From Pyropia yezoensis (lineage: Eukaryota; Rhodophyta; Bangiophyceae; Bangiales; Bangiaceae): a DNA stretch of 64,000 nt. Below, piece after piece: positions 1 through 11,636 of this stretch. The notes under the pieces were generated by a model. The model was not told the DNA's origin, ran no database searches, and worked only from the letters and a program-made list of their open reading frames with translations. The stretch is from positions 39,485,030 through 39,549,029 of the forward strand of contig CM020618.1 in NCBI GenBank assembly GCA_009829735.1, written 5' to 3'. Made by a program: the position numbers and the translations under genes. Numbering within the stretch: position 1 is the first letter of the stretch; every line of letters begins with the position of its first letter.

Positions 1-411
1 CAAGCAGAGTGACATGTGGAGTGCTGGGCTGTGAACAGGTGTATCTGTTTTTCTCTTCATGACGTTGACAGAACGTCGCACTGCAGTGTCTCAGAAAAAG
101 CTCTCCGTGACGTTAAAGAGCGTTACACCTCTTTGTTCTTCCGCAGGGTAGGTGCGAGGCCGTACAGTATGTATCAGCCGTGAGTCACGGCGAAACCCAT
201 AACTGTTTTGCGTCACCGAGCAGACACAGTAACGTGCACTCAATGGGTCAGGGGTGGTGAACATGGTGAGCGGACAGCTGGATACTTATCGAAGCGTATC
301 GATGCGACTGGGAAGCGATGACAAAGCCTGAGTGACAGACCGTTCACAAAAAACAAGAGGATCTATACTATGCTGGAGCGGCCATTGTCATCGGAAAGTA
401 CAGGACGTACA

Positions 412-482
412 GCACCTTTGGTCTAGTGGTAGAATACGTGCTTGCCACGCACGAGACCCGAGTTCGATTCTCGGAAGGCGCA
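412..482 (+). tRNA. tRNA-Gly (GCC anticodon)
   Basis: A 71-nt cloverleaf can be read directly. The acceptor strands are 412-418 and 475-481, with adenine 482 as discriminator. The anticodon stem is CGTGC/GCACG around the loop TTGCCAC, so the anticodon is GCC (444-446), decoding GGC/GGU. The T-arm is CCGAG-TTCGATT-CTCGG, and the internal A and B boxes are normal for Pol III. The third acceptor pair is an A-C mismatch (A414 against C479), where a functional gene would normally pair; this may be a single substitution or a mildly degraded copy. There is no intron and CCA is not encoded, as expected for a eukaryotic nuclear tRNA. Confidence 0.9.
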
Positions 483-556
483 CTGTCTCCCTTTTGCAAT
501 TTTTGGCACCGTGAAATCGGAAGAAAGAAGATTCCCACGATATAAGAATGTATCTA

Positions 557-1007
557 TTGCAGTTCTCCCAATTTTGTCCCATGTGGACAAGAGCAAGAGC
601 AAACTGTGTTTGACCAATGATATGACTCAGGTGCTGCCTCTCTGGCCAATGACTGCTCTGCATGAGGGTCCATTGTTGTACGAACAGTGTGATCGGGGGT
701 TCTCTCGGGATTTCTGACCACTTCGAGGGTAGAACAAGCACCGGCTGAGCGCTTCGGACTGTTCTTGACAGAGATGACCTGAGATAAAGGGCCAACCGGC
801 GAGATCCGATGAAAAAACAAGAGTGTTTTGACCAACCAGCGTTCGTTGCGAGAGCAGTTGTGGCCATAGCCAATCATCAGGTTCTTCCGACAGACGTGTT
901 GCAGCACGCCATTGGTAAGCCCGCTGCTGCGAGCATGCGATTGGCCCTTGCTCTTGTACACTTGCTCTTGCTCTTGTCCACATGGGACAAAATTCAGAAA
1001 ACTGCAA
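557..1007. mobile_element. MITE-like element with ~49-bp terminal inverted repeats and TA flanks
   Basis: The two ends are near-perfect inverted copies: TTGCAGTT at 557 running to about 605, and the reverse complement from about 959 to 1007. They share an inner block including TTTTGTCCCATGTGG and a GAGCAA repeat. TA dinucleotides flank both sides (555-556 and 1008-1009), the target-site signature of Tc1/mariner-type elements. No transposase frame lies inside, so it is non-autonomous. Base composition is less GC-rich than its surroundings. Confidence 0.6.
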
Positions 1008-1306
1008 TATTTTCAACCTGTGCCACTGCACGAAGGGAGCGAGCATTGGACATCAGTGTGGTCTTTGACTCAGGCGCTGACCGCGGCACCCACTTGTGAA
1101 TTTTGCGTGACCCCGGTCAGCGTGTGCGCGTGAAAACAGCGCAACGCTACGAACGCGAGCCTCGCACATGACAACACGTGTGGCGCACACAGATAGGAAA
1201 GAGAGAGGACCAGAAAGGGCAAAGGAAATACTGTACAGCCGTGGGCATTCCCTATGGTCTCCAGCGCTTCTCCAATGTGAGTACCTCCGCGCCACCCCCC
1301 GTCCCC

Positions 1307-2077
1307 TCACACAAGTCCCGGGATGACGCCAGTCGACAACGCCCAAAATATCACAGCCGGCGGGACGATGATAAAGAGTACCCCGATAACAGCCCAGACG
1401 TCCACGACACGCCCGTTCTTGGCCGCCCACGCGTCCTGAAACGTCATAGACTCTTGGCTCTGGGCGGCCTTGGAGATCTTTTTGGGGCCCACCGCCCGGC
1501 GAGCCAGGGGGTCGTCCAGGACTGGACTCACCTGCAGCCGAGCAGAAGGACGACAACGCGGGGGGGGAAGGCAGCGCGGGGTGGCAGCAGCGCAAGGGGG
1601 GAGGGGGAAAGTTGGAGGACTCAGAGAGTAGCGGGGCAGACGTGACGTGCACGCAGAAGAGTCAGGACAGTGGTCAGCAGCGGTGACGGAACGGGCCCAG
1701 GCGAGGACACCCCACCCCCCTCTCACCCCCACCGCCTGCACTCCAGGGCTGCAATCAAACAATAAGAACTACTCTGCCCGCGAGCAGCGACCAGAGCGCC
1801 ATCCTCATACGGTGTCCCGCCAGCCCCTCGGCTGCATCTGCCCGCGCTCTCGACGTACCCGAAAGCGTTCCCTACGGGCCTCGACGCCCTCCCCGCCGCC
1901 GCCCCCTCCGCCCCCTTCTCCCCCAGCGCCGCCCTCCCCGCTCCCCTCCATCCGCAGGGCTCGCCGGGGGACGGCGGTAGCGGAGGCAGGCCTGCGGCAC
2001 AGGGCGGCGCGGCTGCTGCCGCGGCGCGACACAGCCGAGGCGGCGGCCAGGCCGGAGACAAAGGCGGGCGCACCCAT
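1307..2077 (-). CDS. Small predicted plastid-targeted single-pass membrane protein, two exons
   Basis: Exon 1 (2077 down to 1859) starts at ATG and encodes a typical transit peptide: rich in Ala, Ser and Arg, no acidic residues for about 40 positions, and an AFVSG motif near the N terminus like red-algal plastid presequences. It continues as a Gly/Glu-rich stretch. A GTACGT donor (1858) and a CTGCAG acceptor (1532-1533) join it in phase 0 to exon 2 (1531 down to 1307). Exon 2 encodes SKAAQSQESMTFQDAWAAKN followed by one hydrophobic helix (roughly VWAVIGVLFIIVPPAVIFWA) and a short tail ending in TGA. The spliced product is about 147 residues and the mature part about 75. I do not recognise the family; size and topology suggest a thylakoid or envelope protein, perhaps a small subunit of a membrane complex. 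Gene structure is well supported; function is unknown. Confidence 0.6.
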
Positions 2078-2807
2078 GGTGGTGCCCCGACGGGCGGGGG
2101 AGTAAGGCGGGGGAGGAAGGGAAAGCGGGGCGGAGGATGGGGCGGGGGGGGGGGTGGATGACAGAGCGGGGGTCGTCGGTCGCCAGTAGGGGGGGGGGGA
2201 AACGACGGCAACAGCCCAGGGGCGGGGGCACTTGGCGCGGGCAGCGGGACGTCCAGAGGCAACAGTGGCAGTCGACGTGCGGCGGGGCAGGCAGCGGTTG
2301 CTCCACGGCAGGCCAATGCAGGTGGCAACGCAGCATGAGGGTGGCAGTCCGTGAGGCCAGAGCGTCCGCACCCGACTGTGGAAACTGGCGCCGGTATGGC
2401 GTCACTGCAACATGGGATCCCCCGTATGAGGGAGACTGTGTGGCTGAGAAGCGCGGGTGGGCCGGCTCTACAGTAGTGTACTGGTCAGGGTTGATATATT
2501 TTGCGAAAGCATCCATCGTTACTAAAAACATGCGATAATTATTGAAAACGTTTCTGATAGTTATCGACAGGAGCCACGTGTTATGATGACAGCAATGAAT
2601 TAATCACGTCGTGCCCGACACGTCTCCAACCAGGGAAACCACAGCTTCGCGAGCGTTCGCGAAGGAACCGCAGCCTCGCGAGGCCGAAGGCAAATTGTGT
2701 GGATCTGAACTTATGTATGGTTTTCTCCGCCCAGTACATATGTACTTGATGCCGCGAACGGGCAGCCCAGCGCCTGGACTCTGTCCCCGCCCCTATCCGA
2801 CACAACC
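2078..2807. other. Intergenic, no gene seen
   Basis: This is G/C-rich upstream sequence of the plastid-protein gene, followed after about 2470 by a less GC-rich patch with several TTATC/GATAA motifs (around 2530-2575). I found no supported gene. Confidence 0.4.
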
Positions 2808-3010
2808 TCCTGGTATCGTGGCGTCAGCCCGCGTCTGCTGGCCGGCAGGGTGAGGTCGCCGCCAATGCTCGCGTACTGCTGCCCCCCCCAGGCACCCCTC
2901 ACCAGCCCCTCCTGGTATCGCGGCGACAGCCCGCGTCTGCTGGCCAGCAGGGTGAGGTCGCCGCCAATGCTCGCGTACGGCTGCCCCCCCCAGGCCCCCC
3001 TCACCAGCCC
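2808..3010. repeat. Tandem duplication, 102-bp unit, two copies
   Basis: TCCTGGTATCG begins both 2808 and 2910, and the following ~100 bp are almost identical, including the block GTGAGGTCGCCGCCAATGCT and a C run. No coding role is apparent. Confidence 0.8.
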
Positions 3011-3060
3011 CGCCCCAACTTCTCCATCCTTCATCTGCTCCGCCCCCGTCACCCTCTTTT

Positions 3061-3390
3061 CGCCTGGCTACGGTCTTCCAGGACCTTTAGGCCCGCCTGG
3101 CTACGGCGGGACCGGTGATCAGCATACAGATAATTTATTATTAAACTGATCCGGCGCGGCAGCGCCCATCCAGGCCGCCTGGCTACGGTCTTTCTGGAGG
3201 TCCTTTCGGCTCGCCTGGCTACGGTCTTCCAGGACCTTTCGGCCCGCCTGGCTACGGCGGGACCAATGAGCAGCATACAGATAATTTATTATTAAACTGT
3301 TCCGGCGCGGCAGCGCCCATCCAGGCCGTCTGGCTACGGTCTCTATCGAGGTTTTTTTCGGCCCGCCTGGCTACAGTCTTCCATGACCAG
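3061..3390. repeat. Tandem duplication, 151-bp unit, about 2.2 copies
   Basis: CGCCTGGCTACGGTCTTCC begins at 3061 and 3212, and a third partial copy begins near 3363. Each unit contains an AT-rich block (ATAATTTATTATTAAACTG) embedded in GC-rich sequence, and several internal copies of GCCTGGCTACGG. The copies differ by scattered substitutions. Confidence 0.8.
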
Positions 3391-3608
3391 CGTTCTTGGC
3401 GCCGCGCGGAGCACAATAACAACAGCGGCGAGTGTGCACCTACTATGTGGGGTAAGGGGGAGGTGCATATGCAGCGCAGGGAAGCTGGAAGCGTATGCTG
3501 CAGCGCGGGGGTGGCTTGCGGGGTACTGTGGAGACTGGAATTGGCCCACAAAAGTAAACCAGCTATAAAGTGCGCCGGGGGGGGGGCGGAGGTGGCGGGG
3601 ACGGCGGT

Positions 3609-3681
3609 GGCTAGGTAGCCTAGTTGGAGCACACCTGACAACCACCTTGAAGAACCGGGGTTCAATCACAGACACATCTCT
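3609..3681 (+). other. Degenerate tRNA-like sequence (possible SINE head or tRNA pseudogene)
   Basis: A good Pol III A box (TAGCCTAGTTGG, 3616-3627) and a B-box-like GGTTCAATCA (3659-3668) are 43 bp apart, the spacing of a tRNA gene. The acceptor and T stems do not pair, so a functional tRNA is unlikely. A TTTTT run at about 3681 could terminate Pol III. A second copy elsewhere in the genome would support a SINE. Confidence 0.3.
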
Positions 3682-3699
3682 TTTTCCAAACACACCCTC

Positions 3700-6600
3700 A
3701 ATAGACACCTCTTGAGCACACATCCCATTGGCTGATGTACCTTCGCGAATCCGCACACTACCTTCGCGAGCTCTTGCAAAGGAAGTCGGAGATCCGCGAT
3801 GCTGTGGTTCCACATCTCCGACACGAGCCGCCTGAGGACGATTCACAGTTGTAGCCAGCTTGAGCCGGGACTAAGCTGGAAATTAGGATGCGTCTTAGAT
3901 TCCAAGTACGACTTGAGTCTAGTTACATGTTGTCCTTGTCAGGCTCACTTCCGAATATTGTATTCGAACCAAGGTGCGCGTTGCGCTTCCGTCGACGTCC
4001 GAACTGCCCGACTCGCGAAGACTCAATCTCACCTTGCCCCTCCCCCCCCCCGCGTCATCGACCGAGGTGCTTGGCGCGTCGGTGCCGGCGAATGGGCACG
4101 GAACGGTCATCGCGGGCGCCTCCGCCGCCCCTACCGCCGCCCCTGCCGCCGCGGCGGCCCCCGCGTCCTCTACCTACGGCAAGGGCGTCGTGACGTGCAC
4201 GTTCGCGCTCGTCAACGGCGCTCGACACAACCGCCGCGGAAGTTATCGAGCCCGCGGGCGCGCCCGTCCTCGACGTTGGCGTCCGGCGAAATGTGGTCGT
4301 TCGTGGCGTCGGCCGAGGCGGGGAGGTCGTGTCGGGCTGGGTCGGCCGCGGCGGCGGCGGCGGGGGCCGTTCCCCTACCGCCGCCGCCTCCGCCGACACT
4401 GGCTGCCCTACTGGCGCACGCCGCCGGCGGTGAGGGACGATTCGGTGGTGGCCGTCGCCGCGTGGCTGCTTGCGACGCAGGTGGCGGCGGGGAGGGGGGG
4501 TGGTGAAAGGTGCGCCGCGGGAGTTGGTGCACTCACGGGACCTGCGGAGGGACGTCTCCGCCGCCCGGTTGGGCGTGCGCTGAGCACGACGCTGCCGGCG
4601 GGGAAGCGGAGAGGTGGCGGGAAGGGAGGGGGGGCGAGGAGTCCTGACCAGTCGCACGATGAATCGCGTCGGCCGCCCCCGATCTGCCCCACCATCTGGG
4701 GCCTCCCCATCGCCTTCACCTCCGTTGTGCCGTCGAGGGTGCCCCCCCCCACACCCCGGGCGATGTGTCACGGGGGGGTGAGGGGGATTGGCTAGGGGGG
4801 GCGGGAGGGTGAGAGGAGATGGCTTTCCCCCTCGATGCGGCGGTGGGCCGTCGTCTTGGAGACAGTGGAGCGAAAAATTTCTCAGGAAGGGGTTCCGGGT
4901 GCGGCGCTACCGCCTGTTCTCAGCAGGTCATCGTCCGTTCCCCCCTCGAGCAGAAAGGGGGGGGGTAGAGAGGGAAGGTGTCGGTTTGTTCGGCGCAGGC
5001 GCTGTCTACTATGACACTGTTTTAGACGGTGGGGCAAACGCAGTAGAGCGTTATGACCCACGGCGGTGCCAATCCCTGGGGCGCTTGGATACGCCCTCTG
5101 GCGAGAGGTCTCCCCCTCCGCCCCTACACCTCGAAAAAAAACGCTGCCCGCGCGACTCATTGCCACGGGTGAGTAGGGAGCCGCTGTAGTGGGTGACGCG
5201 GGGAGAACCATCGCCCCCCCCATGATGAGAGCAGCAGGAGGTAGAGGCGGGGGGGACGGTGGCCAACACCTGAGCACGGGGAGCTGGGTAGCCTCATGGG
5301 GGAATAAGCGCGCTCTGACATGCTGAGGCTGGTCTGCGCCCAGCGGAAAGGCGAACGAGGTGGTCCGGTGCGGGGGACCAAGGCCGCGGGGCATCATCGT
5401 GTGGAAGAAAAGAAACCAGACGAGAGGCGCAACTCAATTCAATGGACGGCTCTTGTTCACAGCGGCTGGACATTTGCGCGGGCTTGTCGCAGGCGGATTG
5501 TCAGCTGGCAGTCAACTCGGTGGATTTACAGGCCCAGATGTCTGTCTCAGACACAGGATCTGGAAGACCTCCTGGAGGTGTCCCAGACTCAAGCCTATCT
5601 TGAGTCAGAAGGTGGCTTCCAAGCCTTCCCTCATATGAAATGAGATTTAAGTCGGGCCCGTAAGCCAGGGAATCGTGAATCGTGCTCTGACGAGCTGCGG
5701 ACACGGCTTTCGGAAAGGGCGTAGAGCCTAAATTGGGCCTCTTAGTACGCAGGCGGCGGAGAACGTGCCGCGTGGGGCGGCCGCACCCGACGTGTACAGT
5801 ACGCCGCGGAGGATGTGAAGTCCTCGTCGGCGTAGGTAGCTCCTATCGTCCTCGTGGTGTGGGTCTGGATCTTTGCTGGGCACGCTGCCGTACTGTATCG
5901 CGGCTACGTACACAGTTCCGAAGACGACGACAGGGTGCGGCACTGCCGCGTGATCAGGCGGTCCGGTCTGGTCTGATGGACCTCCGAGTCGACACGTGGT
6001 GGAGCACGTGGACGTCTGATAATCATTATCGTTCCGGTTCTCCTGTACGTTATTCTTTTCTGATAACTTACTCGATAATTTTGACTCAATAATTATCGCC
6101 TCTCAACCCTGGTACTGGTTAGGGTCTCTCGCTCTCGCCGGAAAACAGCAGCATTTTCGTCCACGTCCGCAGCGCACTAGCACAGTTTTCGGGGGATCGA
6201 GATTGAAATGTGCAATGTGCAACCGGACAGGATTTACTAAAAAGAAAAGCCCAAGAGGGCTCCTGCCTGCCGTAGTCAGCCCGCCTCGAGGCGCCGCGGG
6301 CGGCGCAACCAGCCGCCGCACCCGCTGCGGTGGTCGATAGCACGCCCTGCCACGGAGGGTGATCGACCAGGCGTCGACATGTAGCACGCAAGTGCAGGGT
6401 GTATTTGGTGCTCGTGGGGTGAGCCGTCGGCCTCCCAGCCGGTCATGGAGTGGCGTCAACTTTAAACAAGATGGTTGGGGCTGGAAAACGGCGGACCCCT
6501 GGGGGGTGGGAGGCGGCCGCGCCGCATCACGCACATCTGTTACCGCTGTGGCCGGCTTCCTCGGCACTACGCGGGGGGCAGGGCACCCGCTGGTGGCTCT

Positions 6601-9600
6601 CACGGCGCCGCTGTCGCCGCGACGTCCCAGCCTCGTCGCGGCTGTGACTACGAGCACCAGCGAGACCACGTTCCTGCCGTCGCCGTGCGTGCGCGCGAGG
6701 CGCGAACAGCCCAGCCACTCCGGGCTCCCCCAGACGACCAAGCCTCACCCAATGCCAGACGTTTCACGCACTCCCGCTTGTGTCGCTTCCTTCCCCCCGC
6801 GCAGCCCCCACTGGATAAGTGCGGGGCCACCCACCAGATCTAGAGTGGAAAAGTAGGGTACAGCGCTACGTGGAGGAGGCGGCCGCATCACACTGGTCAA
6901 TCCGGGCCGCCCGTGTGAACGACCCGGTCCTCCATGCCCGCCGCCGGCGTGAGGCCGTGCCACTCAAACTGAAAGCGATGACCACCGCGAGGACCTCCGA
7001 GGCCATCAACGAGCGCCGGCCACGGTGCTGGCCGCCACTGTAGTGTTGCCACGACGACGAAAAGGCGCTCTTGGAAGGTGTATTTACATACGACACCGTC
7101 GACCATCAGTGGTCACCCTTGCGCTGGCGCTCGGGGTACCAATGAAGATCCCGTCGCCCCATGGGTCCATGGGAAGCGCAAACATTGAAGACAAAACTTG
7201 GTAAGTTTGGGATCCCACCAGGACATAGGGGCACTTCAGTGTGACAAGGTCAAGACAAATGACAAATAGTTCCGGTCAGCCACTGCTCGCAGCATCAGGG
7301 CCCCTTCCGTGCTGTTCAGCGCTCCTGCACAACGTTCGAAACCGAACGCCAGCGCCAACGTGAAAAGGCAACCAAGAAGGCAAGAAATACCTACGAGCAC
7401 CACCTCCACACTTTAGTCACGGCCTTCCGTCGCGCAGGTTGGGGTCGGCGCGTCCTCTGCAGCACGCTGGTAGTCACGCGAGCTCACCCCTGTCACCATC
7501 TCACAACGCATCAGTTGCCATCACTCGCCCATCTACGCCGGAGTGTCAGTTCGAATGCGAGCAAAGCTTGACTCGCTGTGCTCCGGCATCGCCCCCTTCC
7601 CACGGCGGTAGTCCACGACGGAAGGCCATAGCACCGCCAACGCCCAGCAGCGCTGTTTTTTCCCGACGTGGGTCACCACACCTGGTGACGTGCCCCCTGC
7701 CCCCCCCTTTGTATCAAACACACTTTCTCCCAACGCACTAGCCACCACCCGCCTTGCCTGCAGCCTTTTGGACATAGAGCGCGCGGGCGGGGGGGGAGGG
7801 GGGGTGAGGATAATGCGGCGAGGCAGGGCTCGGCTGCGATGGCGACCGCTCCTGGCATCAAGATGCTGTGGTGAGTAGGTGGCCAGCTTGTGAGGGGGGG
7901 GGAGAAGGGCGGGGCTGGCAGAGCACCAGCTCACCAGCACCGTTGTGGCAGCGATGACGGCGGCTGCCCTCCACCGTCTGGGGAGGGGGAGCGCGCAGAA
8001 CACCCCGCAGTGCGACAAACCGAGGCGCGCACACTCCGCCCTCTCCCCCCGGTCGGGAGGCGACGACTCCCCGATACACCTGGTCCGCACGGCCAGCCAC
8101 GCCATCCCCTGCACGTTATACCCCGCCGCTCTCTCAGCCTGCTACGGTGGGGACAGCCGGGGCGGCCACGGTCATCACCTACGAGCAGAGAGGAACGGGA
8201 ACTGCCCAGTGCCCAGCAGTGGCAGCTCCGGGGCGCTCATTTGCTGGGAGCACCCGTCGACGAGGCCATCGTGTTGAGACAGGAGAGTGGGTAAGCGCCT
8301 CGTTGAGGAGAGGCGCGACATCACCGCGCGCGAAAGAAGAAGGAGCACAACGGCTACAAGATGTAACACTCGGGGAGGAGTGGCCAGTACGAGAGGGGGA
8401 AAGTGTGGGCATCCTCGCCAACCCCCAACCTCGCGCGCAAGCGCTTGCAGGATGTCGACACCGCCATCGAATCGCAGCGGGGCACGAGGTGGCACTGTCA
8501 CGGCCGCCGGCCACCACTCCCCCTCCCGCCCCCAGTGGAAGAAGCACGCGTCAACCGGACCCTGCTGCGTCTGACTTCCACAGCGGGCGGCAGGCGATCC
8601 CCGTGCTTGTGAATGGACCGGCATTACAGTCAAGTGATGGCCCGTTCGGCCCCGGGCTCGTAAAGGAAAAAGGTCGGCGGGGGGCTGGAGGGGGTGGGAC
8701 AGGGGGCGAGCGGTTGAGCGTGCTCCGTTGTGGGCCCCGCGTCGTTCGCGGGGTGACCCTGCGACGCCACTGGACGACGGACGAGGGTGGCCCCCCCTCA
8801 TCCCCCCCCCCCCGCTGGGCGTGGGGGGGCCAAGCGCAGTGGGGGGAGGACGGAGGGTGAATACAGTGTCGTGCGGGCGGACAGCGCTGCCGACCGAACG
8901 TCACGGTGGCTCGGGACTCGGCTGGCGTGACAAGGGGGGGATGGCGGGGGACGCGTGAGGAAGCCCCCCCCCTTTTCCACCTCCTTGGCAGCCTGCCTGT
9001 CCCGTTGGTCCACTCGTCTGCCGGTCCCCCCACTGGGACTGGGCTGCACGGCCACGTCGCCGTCCCGCTCCTTCCCTCCCCCTCCACCCCACCCACCCCA
9101 CCCACCCCACCCACCCCACCCACCCCACCGCCACCAGGACGACCGCCACTTGCGCACTTGCGGCGGACAAAGCGGCTGGCGCGTGTCCGCCGGACGGCGC
9201 CACCCAAAGCGCATTCATGGGGGGTCTGGGCCACCGCCGGCGCCCCCCCCCGGCGCCCCCCCCCCCGTCACCCCCCCCCCCCCTCCCTCGTGGCGCCAGC
9301 CGGCTGGCTCCCCGCCTTAGAGAGGAAAGAGCAGTGGCAGGCACGGGGAGCCACGAACCCGCCTGGCGCCCCACGCTGGCCGACCCGCTTCCCCCCCTCC
9401 CGCGCCACCTCTGCGGGGGGGTCTCGGGTTCCCACCCGCGTGGGCCGGCGGGGGCACACAAGCAGGTGCCCCGCACCTCACTGCCCCGACCCCCCACGAA
9501 AGGGGCTGCTAGTGCCCCTCTCGCCCCCCCCCCGGGCTCCTCAACAGTGGAGAGGGACGGGGACGGGCGCGGGAGGGGCGAGGGCGGCGGAAGGGTCCCG

Positions 9601-11636
9601 GTTTTGCCCCTTTACTTTCCCTTTTTTTTTTTTTCCTTCCCGCCGCCAGCCAGCTCACGCCCCGCCGAGACTGCCGCCGTTGGCGTCAACAGTGGACCCT
9701 GGCGGGGGGTGGGGTGGGGGGGGAGGGACGGTGGGTGCAGCCGCCGGCCGTTTGGAGCTGGGCGCCCGCCGTGCGTGGTGGGGGTGTGGCGAACGCCCCC
9801 CCCTCCCACCCCGCCTTCCCTCCCCCCCCGTGCCCCCCACCGCCAACCGCGCTCATTTCATTGCCCCCCACCCCCCCGAAGCCTTCCCCGCGCCCACTCT
9901 CGCGCGGCCGTGTGCCTGCACGGCCGCCGCACCGTGCAGGCGCGGGGCCCCCCCTGCAGGCTGCCAGCTGGGGGCAACACCTGGGGCGGGCGGGCACCAC
10001 CCGCCACCAGCCCAACCCCCCACGCGGCGCCGCTGCCCACTGCCAGGGTTTCCGTGAGCGCGGGGTCAGGGCAGCGGCCGCCGCTCGCACGCCCGTCCTG
10101 GTGCAGAGGAAGGGGGTCGACGTGGGGGGGGGGGCTCCAGTCTGTGGGAAGGCGTGGGGGGGAGGGGACGACGCGTCCCCGACGAGGCCGGGCCGTCCCG
10201 TCGCGGCCGGTGGCAGCGCCGTGGGCGCCGTCCCGCTCCCCGCACCGGCGTGCCGCGCGCGGTGCGCCGCGCGCCGCGGCCACACGTGTTGGGGGGGGGG
10301 AGGGGGAGGACAGAGTGACGGCGGGTGCGGCTGCCTGCCTGGTGCGGCCTGCCTCCTCCCGGCCCGGTCGCCGGCCGCGGTAGCACGCGCGTGCGGGAGG
10401 GGTGGGGGTGGTGGGGGTGGTGGGGGTGGCGGGGGGTGGTAGGGACAGGGAAGACGACAAGGCGGAGAGAGGGAGAGCGAGGGGAGGCAGAGACGGAGGA
10501 GGGTTGGGGGTCGACGGTGGGTAGGGGGGAGGGGGAAGGCGCGGGCGGGGTGGGGGGCCACCGCCGCCGCCGCCACTCGCACTCGCGCCGCACGGCCACC
10601 GCCGCCCCGCATGCGCCGCGCCCCCGCCGTGCAGGTGTCGCTATACAGGTACGGTATTGTTGACGAGCCGAGGGGGGCAGGGCGCCACGCCTGCACGCAG
10701 CCGCGGCTGGGCAGGCAGTGTCGGCCAGTCCCGCGGCGACAGCGGACGCGCCGCCGCACCCGCCGGCTGCGGTTGCCGTACCCCCCAGCGGCGCGTGCGT
10801 TGCGGGTTGGCGCCCCGCCACGGGCCTGCCGTCTCGCCGCACGGGTGCGGCGGCGGCGGCGGCGGCGAAGACGACGACGACGACGGTGGCGAGGGCGGTG
10901 GCGACGGCGGGCTCGGGCGGTGGCGGCTCGGCAGAGTAGGCGGGGTGACCGCGGCGGCGGTAACGGCGACAGCGACGTTGGGGACGCTGGCGACGGCCGC
11001 CGCGGCGGCGGCAGCGGGGGCCGACGCAGTTTCAGTGCCGACAGCCTGTTTCGTATCGGCAGTGGCGGCGGCAGCTGCCGCCGCGGATTGTGGCTCAGTG
11101 CGTAGCGGTCCGCCGCGGGCTCGTTCGCCAGGTGGCCAATGCACACCCCCCGGTGTGGGCGGGTGGTTGTGTCCCGCTCCCGCCGATACCCGTGGAGAAT
11201 ACGGTGGCCGTCGACGGGGGTGTCTTCGCGGGCGGCGGCCACGTCCTCGGGCGACCGGGCGGGGAGGACCGGCGGCGGCGGCGGTGGTGGGGGTGGCGGT
11301 GGCGGTCACGGGGTCCCCGGCGTCGGCGGCGGCGGTGGTGCCGGTGCCGCCTTGGAAGAGGGCCTATTCGACGACGTGGAGGAGGGGGAGGGTGCTGTCG
11401 ACGTCGGCGGGAGCCCCAGCACCGAGCAAGTCGGGGGGGAAGACGGTGGCAGGGTGGCTGCCGCCGCCGTAGTGGGGGGGAGGGGAGGAGGGGGCGGCCA
11501 GCGGGGCTCCCCCGGAGACCGTCCACGGTCGAGGGGCTCCCCTGGCGACAGGGGACGTCCCAAAGACTTGGCTGGTACAGGCGACCGGGGCTCCCCTCTT
11601 GCGCATGTCATCCGCTGGGAGGCGGGCGGTGGGGGC
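3700..11636. other. Long GC-rich stretch without a supportable gene
   Basis: Long open frames exist on both strands but overlap one another, are dominated by Pro, Gly, Ala and Arg, and show no family I recognise. That is what random sequence at this G+C would give. Local features are a GACTCAAG/CTTGAGTC hairpin near 5585, an AT-rich patch at 6010-6100, many C and G runs, a 9-bp microsatellite (9084-9129) and GGTGG arrays near 10400. Around 6500-7500 there are scattered protein-like fragments, including a lone CxxC, that could be an eroded retroelement; I cannot establish this. Spliced genes could be hidden here. Confidence 0.35.
9084..9129. repeat. Microsatellite (CACCCCACC)n
   Basis: About five tandem copies of a 9-bp C-rich unit. 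Confidence 0.8.

Noticed and set aside
3616-3668. Functional tRNA gene
   Set aside because: Acceptor and T stems do not pair despite the A and B boxes.
8147-11300. Several overlapping 200-500-codon frames on both strands
   Set aside because: Composition is Pro/Gly/Ala/Arg only, with frames overlapping on both strands and no family; expected by chance at this G+C.
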